64,000 bases of DNA from Acanthochlamys bracteata (lineage: Eukaryota > Streptophyta > Magnoliopsida > Pandanales > Velloziaceae), in NCBI GenBank assembly GCA_019914995.1, contig CM034138.1, forward strand, positions 1,488,001-1,552,000. The letters are read 5' to 3'. The translations under genes and the position numbers were made by a program. Positions 55,701 to 64,000 of the stretch are shown piece by piece; the stretch's first letter is position 1; every line of letters begins with the position of its first letter. Below the pieces are notes generated by a model. The model worked only from the letters and a program-made list of their open reading frames with translations, was not told the DNA's origin and made no database searches.

Positions 55701-58261
55701 ATTGGAGTTGTGTGCTTCGTGTTTCAAAATGGTTCACTGCAGTGAATTGTGGTGGCTTGTTTTCTTTTACTATTTAAAGATGGTGTAGTTCTTATTCACT
55801 AATTGTAGTAAAATACCTACATTGAAAGCGGTGTTGCTTGCTGAAATTTTTAGCAATCTTCTGTATGTTCACTCCTCAGGTTACATATCCTTCAACACAT
55901 GGTGTTTATGAAGAGGGAATTGATGAGATCTGCAAGATAATTCATGACAATGGGGGACAAGTGTACATGGATGGAGCTAACATGAATGCACAGGTTAATC
56001 CCGGTTCCTTGAATACGGTGGCTCTAACTAACAATTTTGTCTCTCGCAAGATCAAAAGGATTTGTTCATGATAGTTTGTTGAGTAACCTGTTCTAGTTGA
56101 TGCAAGGCTGTGAATCTTGTGATATTATTTACTTATTTTAATGATGCCATAAAATTTAATGAAGAAGCTAGTGGAATTCGTGGATAAAGTTTATATTTAC
56201 CGGTAGCAATTTTGTCATTTAATTTAAATTGGCCATAGTATATGTTTTGGTCTTTATGTCATCTGTCCTATGTTTGTGTAGTTACTTTCTTTTGAAAGTT
56301 CTCCATCTTCTTGGCAGGTTGGATTGACAAGTCCTGGCTTTATTGGAGCAGATGTCTGCCATCTCAATCTACATAAGACATTCTGTATTCCGCATGGTGG
56401 AGGTGGTCCTGGCATGGGCCCTATTGGTGTCAAGAAACATTTGGCACCATTTTTGCCTTCGCATCCTGTGGTAAGCTGTGCTATCATTCACTATATTTAG
56501 AAGATTATTAAGTTCAGTTGCTATTTTTAGGCATGCCAGGTATTCTCTTTAGCTCAGTTACTATCTCTAAGCCGTGGGCTGGTGTTTTGTTTTATTGTAC
56601 TGTTCTATTTCATGTTCTTATGCTTAATGTTTTTAATTGCTGCACCTTATTTGTTCACCTTATAAGTTCAGTTGCTATCCTTACACATGCCAGCTTTTTT
56701 TGTTTCTTCTTTATTGCAAAAGCAATTGCTCAGGGTATTGTTCTCTTGTTTTGCTTCAGTTGACATGTCTGTTTAATAATCTCTTATATCATGTGCACCA
56801 CTTATTACATCTGTTCGTTGTGTATTTGAAGGTTCCAACTGGTGGAGTACCAGCCCCTGAGAATGTCCAACCACTTGGCACTATTTCTGCAGCTCCTTGG
56901 GGTTCTGCACTTATTTTACCCATTTCGTACACCTACATTGCCATGATGGGTTCCAAGGGTCTTACTGAAGCCTCGAAGATAGCTATCTTGAATGCTAACT
57001 ACATGGCCAAGCGTCTTGAGGTAATAGTTCCCCCTTTCCTCTCAATTTTTGATTTTCTTGTCCTTATGACTCTCTATAAATTTTAGAAGGTGATATGGGT
57101 TACCTGATTAATCTGTTACTGTTAACTTTAATTAGCTAAAAATCCGGAGGAAAACTGACTTTCCTGCATATACTTAGTTTTGCCCCTTAAACAAATTAAA
57201 TTATATCAGTTCCTAGGAGATTCACCATATTCAATCAGCAAACATAAAGTTCATTAACAATGGGCATATATACCACTGATTTCCTTTTTGTTTTATGTGA
57301 GATTTTCATGTATTTGTGTACAGAAGGACTACCCTATCCTCTTCCGTGGTGTCAATGGTACTGTGGCTCATGAGTTCATTATCGATTTAAGAGGGTTCAA
57401 GGTACTCTTGACTTCGATTTTTTTTTATATATCTTATTGCGCTGCTATGCTTGCTTGGCCTTTTATTGATCCACATGTTGTTATGTAGAACACTGCTGGC
57501 ATAGAGCCTGAAGATGTTGCCAAGCGCCTTATAGATTACGGATTCCATGCACCTACAATGTCATGGCCAGTTCCAGGCACTTTAATGATTGAACCAACTG
57601 AAAGTGAAAGCAAAGTATGATTTCCTGAACATCCAGACGTCCCGCTCCAATTGCTTTCTCTCAAATGCTTCTTATCTCAGTTACTTTGTATATTTCTGGC
57701 AGGCTGAACTGGACAGATTCTGTGATGCACTAATATCCATCAGAGAAGAGATTGCTCAGATCGAGTGTGGCAATGCTGATATAAAAAACAATGTCCTGAA
57801 GGTAAACATCATACATGATCTCCTTCAGTTTATCAAAAAAATTAAAAAGGAAGAAGAAGAACTGTGTATATAAACTCCAAAGTAAAATATGAAAGCATCA
57901 GTATATGTTACTTCTGGCTTGCGCATAACCATGGAAATACTAATCAAGAAAATCATCCAGGGTGCTCCTCATCCACCATCAGTGGTAATGAGTGACAAAT
58001 GGACAAAACCATATTCCAGGGAATATGCAGCATACCCTGCTTCCTGGCTCCAAGGCTTTAAGTTCTGGCCAACAACAGGTTGGATGTAAATCTCATTTAA
58101 TTCCATAATGTTTGATAGCTAACGGGCTCCACATAACTCCCACCTCGGACTTTCTCTTGATTTCAGGACGTGTGGACAACGTGTACGGTGACCGTAATCT
58201 CATATGCACCCTTCTCCCTGTATCTCAAATGGCTGAAGAGCAAGCAGCTGCTACTGCTTAG
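52712..58261 (+). CDS. GLDP: glycine dehydrogenase (decarboxylating), P protein of the glycine cleavage system
   Basis: Mitochondrial, PLP-dependent. Decarboxylates glycine and passes the aminomethyl group to H protein in photorespiration. Coding exons: 52712-53911, 53996-54241, 54332-54409, 54489-54589, 54674-54869, 54969-55094, 55182-55367, 55880-55993, 56318-56470, 56832-57020, 57324-57401, 57489-57614, 57703-57801, 57961-58078, 58167-58261, giving 1034 residues (Arabidopsis about 1037). The N-terminus is an Arg/Ser-rich mitochondrial presequence ([17 protein letters not shown]). Landmarks: [66 protein letters not shown] and the PLP-binding loop [20 protein letters not shown] with the likely Schiff-base Lys at about 769. 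It lies 3 kb upstream of the CBL10-like gene in the same orientation. Confidence 0.97.
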
Positions 58262-58505
58262 TCCAATAACGGTTCGAGGATTCAACTTGATTCTTAAACA
58301 GAAACCTGTGTAGCCTTCTGGGAGTATAAGCCCCTGCACTACAGCAGCGGCACCAAAGGCTCATCCTCTTTCCGAGACATAATGGCTGTATGCAGCCACT
58401 TCACCTCGACTATTGTTCGACTTTCCAAATTACTCAACAGGAACATGTATTATTAAATTTGTACATTTCTTGTCTAAGAATGTGCTTAATTGGATAGCAT
58501 AGTTT

Positions 58506-58790
58506 AGAGCGTGTTTTAAATATTCGTAATTTTATTTTTTTCTGTCAGATTTTGAGTTACGAATAGGTTTTTATATTTCAATTACTCAAAAAATTCAGAA
58601 TTTTATTTTCACATATGGAACTCCAGTTTCAATTTTTTTATTTACACATTTTTCAATATAATTATATTTTTTAATTTTCAACATATTTTTAAAATCTATT
58701 GAAACACAAATACTGAATTTTATTTTTATTTTATTTTTTATTTTCATGAAATTCAGTTACAGATATTTAAAACACATCTTTAGTACATAT
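58506..58790. mobile_element. AT-rich element, second family, copy C
   Basis: Left end GTTTTAAATATTCGTAATTT and right end TTACAGATATTTAAAACAC are inverted repeats of each other with few mismatches, over about 285 bases. Interior blocks match 36505-36790. Confidence 0.65.
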
Positions 58791-59281
58791 TGGAACAGTT
58801 CATCCAGCTCTCATCATTCCACGAAGAATGTTCATCTCATATAAGTTATTCCATCAATCGTGATTAACATATAAAATATTAAGAAATTTTTTTCCATTTG
58901 TCAGTTTAGCGAGTTTTATCTATATACTATCACGAAGGAAGTGCTTCAGCTCGCCGAGCAATTGCTGGATGCCGACGATTTCTGACAACGTCAACAGCAG
59001 AGCCAACATATTTCAAAATTTTGTTAAGAGATCGTTTAGAAGTATTTTAAAATTAAAATAAAACTTTCTTAATAAACTTTATTACAAAAAGAACAAAGAA
59101 AATATATAAATAACATAAAAAAATTTGATACATATAATTCATATTATTATTAAAAAAATTTTAAACTAGCAATCAACTGTGTCTCGGAAAAAGCCAATAG
59201 CAACTAATGATAGGACGGGAACTATTTCTGCAGAAAAAATTAGTTGTGCAGTCAAATTAAGTTTTCATATAACTAATGATA

Positions 59282-59537
59282 GCTGCTGTTTGGTTCTCCG
59301 TTTCAAAAATTATTTATTAAATTTTTTTAATTTTTTTTAATTATATATTTTTTAATATATAAAAAATTTATTTAAAAATTTAGAAAGTGTAGAAAAATTT
59401 TATGATGTGAGATCTTTTTATTATATATTTTTATTATTTTTTTTAAAGTAAAAAAAATATAACTCATTTTTCAAAATAAATAAAAATATTTTTTATTTCA
59501 CAAAAATTTTATTTCATAAGTAATTTTAAACGCCCCC
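59282..59537. mobile_element. MITE family copy (reverse)
   Basis: Reads GCTGTTTGGTTCTCCGTTTC at the left and CATAAGTAATTTTAAACGCC at the right. In reverse it matches the 50594 copy, including the GTGAGATCTTTTTATTATAT and TTTTACATCACTT-like interior blocks. Confidence 0.6.
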
Positions 59538-59706
59538 AAATCAGTGGCATGCCACCAACCATTCATGAAAATATAATTAGAAATAATAATCAGTCTGATA
59601 TAATTAAGGTCGATGATGAGTCTTTTGTTAATTAGGTAATTGATAGCGACTTGTTTTCATATGACAAGCTGTTATCTGTGAAATTGTAACGAAGAATCAA
59701 TGCGTT

Positions 59707-59942
59707 TAGGAGCGTCCATGAGTGCTTATAAAAAAAAATTTTTATAAAAATATTTTTTTTAAAATAAATTTTATTTTTTTATTTTTAAAAAAATAATAAA
59801 AATATATAATAAAAATAATTTTATTATATAAAAATTTCTATAATTTTTAAAAATTTTAAATTTTTTTAAATAATTATAAGATATATATTAAAAATATATA
59901 ATCAAAAATTAAAAAAATATTGTAATTCTAGATGTTCCCTTA
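59707..59942. mobile_element. MITE family copy (eroded)
   Basis: GTGCTTATAAAAAAAAATTT at the left, AAAATAATAAAAATATATAA in the middle and GTAATTCTAGATGTTCCC at the right follow the family block order. Confidence 0.5.
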
Positions 59943-60231
59943 CTCCAGCAATACTAAGTAAATTAGTGTATATTATTTTAATACAAAGCATATCAAACCG
60001 TGCACTCTACAATATCTACTTGCTTTCACAAAATGTTATTCAAATATTATGGTTTATTTTAGTTGTACAAAATTTATTTTTTATTTAAATTTAATTATTT
60101 TAAATTTATTCGAATTTTAATTAATTAATTTTTAATTATTAAATTTATCGTGTTCTTTGAATATCGAAGTAGTGGTCAAATAACATGTTAAAGCAGGACT
60201 AGAAATAGCGTGGCTGTGTACTGATCAACCT

Positions 60232-60415
60232 ATCAAAAAATAATTTTTAATATTTTATTTTATATTTTCTATAAATAGTTAAAAATTTTATTTGAAAATT
60301 TAAAAATATAAAAAATTCTACATATCATTATTTTTTAATAAAAAATAAGACTTATTTTTAAAAATAAATAAAAATATTTTCTATTTTAAAAAACTTTTAT
60401 AAGCACTTTCACATA
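60232..60415. mobile_element. MITE-like element (truncated)
   Basis: A/T block with TAATAAAAAATAAGACTTAT and AAAAACTTTTATAAGCACTT, the family's sequence in reverse. The left end is missing. Confidence 0.4.
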
Positions 60416-60659
60416 ATTGAGATTGTTTATCAATTGAATTATTCAATTGAAATTCAAAAAGTTTTGCACTTGGTTTTACTAATGCATCATTTTCTCTCAC
60501 AGTTTTTTTTGTTCATTTCCAAAAAAAAATTAATTTAGTTCGTTTTTCTTGAAGATTTTTTTTGTCTGTGTATATAACATGTAGCGGGGAAGGTTATGGT
60601 TTGTTTTGTTTCTCCATGGCTATCTAAGGACATCAATAGTTATTCAGAAACAAGCAAGC

Positions 60660-60865
60660 AAAATAGAAGAAGGAACGCTGATGTTTAGAAGTACTTAAAA
60701 GAAAAAGCTATAAAAGATATTTTAAATTTTTTTAAATAAAAAATAGTAATAAATAATAACAAAATTTTATTATGTAAAATATTTTAAATATTTTATTTTT
60801 TATAAAATTTTATTAAAAATATAAAAAACATTAAAATAAAAAAGAATTGAAAATTCCAACTATAC
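60660..60865. mobile_element. AT-rich MITE-like element
   Basis: TTTAGAAGTACTTAAAAGAA at the left and AAAAAGAATTGAAAATTCC at the right bound an A/T interior with AAATAGTAATAAATAATAAC. Similar to the block at 4733-4936. Confidence 0.4.
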
Positions 60866-61258
60866 ATCACCTCAATTTCCTTGAATTTAACTCAATTTAT
60901 GAGGGGACGTTTGATAAAAATAATAAAAAAATTTTAAAAACTTATTTTGAATTTAAAACTATTTATTTTTATATTTTAAAATACTATAAAAATATCGTTA
61001 TAAAATATGAAATGAAATAAAATTTTGATACATCACGTAAGCACCGCCAAACATCACGTCAGAGACTCGATTCCGCTAAAGGCAAGGATTTAATAGTTCA
61101 GAATTTTGAAATCAATCCGAAGAACAATGGATCGCCCCTCGAGAGTGTCTTTCGTAATTCGTCCGCAAAGCTCAACCCTCATACTAGCATTTGTTAATTG
61201 AACCGGTTCTTCTGAAATATGATATATTGATTTTCTTTTTTTGCGTGTTTTGTGTTTA

Positions 61259-63833
61259 ATGGAGGCCTCGGAGAGTTCTCTAACAGTCAGTGAACGGTTC
61301 TGTGCGGCGATCATTCCGTTGATAGCAATAATTGAGGCGTTGATCTGTTCGGTTGCGGATTGCTGCAGTCACCCGTCCGATTCAAAATCCCTCCACCGAA
61401 ACCAACAACAACGCCTCCGCTTCAATGATCTCGCTATCCTCGCGGAAGACTCCGGATGCTGTATGTACGATGCAAAATTACAAATGTTTTCCCCGCAGCA
61501 CCCAATCTGGATTAATGCTGAATTTATTGTTTTGTATGTCTCTGGAGATTTGTTTGTTTGTTTTAACTAAATGCAACTAATGTTAATTGTTTCATCTTGT
61601 TGTTTGGAGCAGTTACGACGAACGAGGTTGAAGCGCTGTATGAGCTCTTCAAGAAGATCAGCAGCTCCATCATTGACGATGGTCTCATACATAAGGTAAA
61701 ACAATGCCAATCTTTTTTGGTTTTCCGAGATTCTGGAAGTCTATGTTGTGGCTAGAATTTGTGAAAGTTTATTCATTAGTTAAACAGATTTTGGATTCAT
61801 GAGACAATTGCAGCAGCAGTGGTGCTTGGTTCTGTAGTAAAACATGATTATTAATGTTAACGTCACCGTGAGTTAGATATACTAGGTGAGAAGCTTTTTG
61901 GCTTCTGACATGAACACATTTGAAGCTATCCAATTAGCTGCTGCCTTTATGAGCTTAGGGGTATCAATCATGCGTTGGCAGTTGGTTAGTTTATTGTAAA
62001 ATAGATTTATTAATTGAATGCAAGTAATGTGGACCTGACCAGTGAAGTGTTTTTTTATTTCATTAGAATAACAATAATACAAGCTTGAATGGTTCAGCAG
62101 CAACTGTTTTAATTTGTCTTGCTTTTTGCAGATTGGTTGCTCGTAAGTTTTATTTTTAAAATGTGCAGATTTATTCTTTATAACATGTTGAATTGGACTA
62201 TTGAAATCCCCACTGCAAAGCTCGATTAAGAATATTAATATTCTTTGATAATTCTGGATCTATTTAGATATCGAGTGCTGATGCCATATAGGTGAAAGCT
62301 AAGACTTGCTGGTGGCAGTAGCCTATTAGTAGCACATCATCAGTTGGGACTTAAGATCTTTAGAAAAGTGTAGTTTATGCATTCTTGTCTAATAGAATGA
62401 CTTATCTTCTGATCTGTGTTTCCTTTGTAGCTTTTCTATCTTCCCTGCTCAGCTTACCATATTATTTCTTTTTTGGCTTAGAGCTGCTCTGTTTCTGCGC
62501 CATTAATATATTTGTTGCGCACGAACGGGAAATGCTTGCCAAAGCATTAACGCTGACTGAAACATGTGTTTCTTGTCTTCAGGAAGAACTTCAACTGGCT
62601 TTATTTAGAACACCGACAGGAGAGAACCTTTTTCTTGATAGAGTGAGTTGTCAAAGTCCTTAGTTTATATTTTACATATTATTTAGTATTTCTATTCCTC
62701 ATGTCGCAACTGAGTACTAAAGATTTTAGGTCGCTGCCTTGGCCATCTGTCAATAGGTTTTTGATCTTTTTGACGAGAAGAAAAATGGAGTTATTGAATT
62801 TGAGGAGTTTATCCATGCACTGTCTTTCACCCTTGTGCTCCCCTTGATGACAAAATTGACTGTAAGTATTCAATATAATCAGGGAGTTTATATTGGCATT
62901 GGATTAATGCTATGTTTATCTTATCCATATTTATATGTTAGTTTGTATGTGTTGCAGTTGCTTTCAGACTGTACGACTTGTGGCAAACTGGATACATTGA
63001 GCGTGAAGAAGTAAGTTTATGGAGCTGTACTTGGTTTCTGTTATGTACAATAAGCTGATATTTATGTAACCTACATATGGCCTGTAAATTGTCAGAATCA
63101 TCATTAATTGTTGCTGACGACAGGAGAACAGTACCCATTTTCTCATGTCTTGTCTTAGCTTTAACTCTGTCATTTGAGTTTGTACAAGTTGTATCATTGC
63201 ATAGACAAGGGGATGTTCTTTCTGGGATTATTAGTACTATGTTTGAAGAATACAACTTTTTCCCCCATGAAGCTGCTTGAACAGCATTCTAATCAGGGTA
63301 TAGTATTCATGCATTGCATTTGAACTTGGTATATTTGCTTCCAGAAGTGTTTGGCAGAACAATTATGGTAAAAACTTGTTAATCAGACTTTGACCTTTCT
63401 GCGCACATTCTCCACATGATTTATGGTGTTGGTTCTCAATTTTGTATTAACTTCATTGGAAGTTCTGTATTCAAAGTTGTTGGCCAGATTAGCTCGATTC
63501 ATTTAAAAAATTGAGAGCATTTGTAATAGCTTGCCATTTAATGATGCTTTCCATTTCAGGTTAAGCATATGTTGACCGTTATATTACTGGAATCTGACAT
63601 GAAATTATCTGATGATCTCCTTGAAGCGATAATTGATAACGTGAGTTCTTTTCTTGGGCCAACGTGTGTTGATTCCACTAATGAATAGGAGTTTCAGCTC
63701 AAAGTTTCTTGCATATGCAGACATTTTCAGATGCCGATACTGACAGAGATGGCAGAATAAACAGAGAAGAGTGGAAGGAGTTCGTGATGAGGCACCCCAA
63801 TCTTCTGAAGAATATGACTCTACCCTACTTAAG
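61259..63833 (+). pseudogene. CBL10-like calcineurin B-like calcium sensor, frameshifted in exon 4; last exon lies outside the window
   Basis: CBL10 binds calcium through EF hands, recruits CIPK24 (SOS2)-type kinases to the tonoplast and plasma membrane, and supports salt tolerance. Exons: 61259-61460, 61613-61695, 62583-62642, 62757-62861, 62958-63010, 63560-63640, 63721-63833; the final exon is beyond 64000. The long hydrophobic N-terminus (ERFCAAIIPLIAIIEALICS) identifies the CBL10 group. Then [102 protein letters not shown] and [13 protein letters not shown]. Exon 4 is 105 bases where the family needs 109: after HAL the frame shifts, so the FHP.APLDDKID sequence is read out of frame and a TGA follows at 63573-63575 in exon 6. 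All other exons and splice sites look intact. Either a recent pseudogene or a sequence error. Confidence 0.85.
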
Positions 63834-64000
63834 GTAAGCAGGATAGTCTGCAGATGTCCATTGAGTTACTAGTCATAAGTAACCCACATATTTATTTGTT
63901 TGGTTACCAACTGTATCCACATTGTATCGTGACAGTTATGATTGCTATTTCATGTATGTGTTATTGATTATTGTGGTAGAGCCATTTCTACTGGAGTTTG

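Larger units (their letters stand above)
58262..61258. other. intergenic region packed with AT-rich elements
   Basis: Between the P protein and CBL10-like genes. After the 3'UTR it holds at least four or five MITE-like elements nearly end to end: 58506-58790, about 59030-59165, 59282-59537, 59707-59942, 60232-60415 and 60660-60865. No gene. Confidence 0.55.

Overview
This is nuclear DNA from a flowering plant, almost certainly a eudicot. Genes are rich in introns, AT-rich non-coding DNA separates them, and the protein set is plant-specific (RHD3, ent-kaurene oxidase, CBL10, the DAD1-like lipase, the photorespiratory P protein). I cannot name the species. Exon boundaries were placed by hand from GT/AG sites and family knowledge; for every intact gene the exon lengths add up to a closed reading frame.

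Layout. 0.1-2.0 kb: a decayed SWC4/DMAP1-like gene (-), divergent from 2.2-4.1 kb RPL11/uL5 (+). 5.5-14.8 kb: the ER-shaping GTPase RHD3 (+, 23 coding exons). 15.3-16.7 kb: an intronless phospholipase A1-II delta type lipase (-). 18.3-22.9 kb: a transmembrane 9 superfamily protein (-), divergent from 23.2-25.6 kb Mediator subunit MED9 (+). 26.8-28.6 kb: a decayed DENR (density-regulated protein) gene (-). 30.1-34.5 kb: V-ATPase subunit B (+). 35.2-35.8 kb: a fragment of an LRR receptor kinase pseudogene. 38.6-41.2 kb: ent-kaurene oxidase, CYP701A (-). 42.4-44.6 kb: a tiny Ala/Gly-rich protein with a long 5'UTR intron (-). 46.9-48.3 kb: a nucleotide pyrophosphatase/phosphodiesterase (+). 52.7-58.3 kb: glycine decarboxylase P protein (+). 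61.3 kb to the right edge: a CBL10-type calcium sensor (+), cut by the window edge and carrying an apparent 4-base deletion.

These are independent housekeeping and signalling genes, not an operon or cluster. Several concern the endomembrane system (RHD3, TM9SF, V-ATPase, CBL10), but nothing in the sequence shows that they work together. The non-coding DNA holds many copies of at least two short AT-rich inverted-repeat element families (MITE-like), one SINE-like insertion and several microsatellites.

I found no previously undescribed system. The most informative observations are the frameshifted CBL10-like gene, three pseudogenes recognisable by homology (SWC4, DENR, LRR-RLK; the first two keep introns, so they are not retrocopies), the MITE family, an RPL11 first coding exon that is only the ATG, and an unusual splice donor inside a CT repeat in the V-ATPase B gene.
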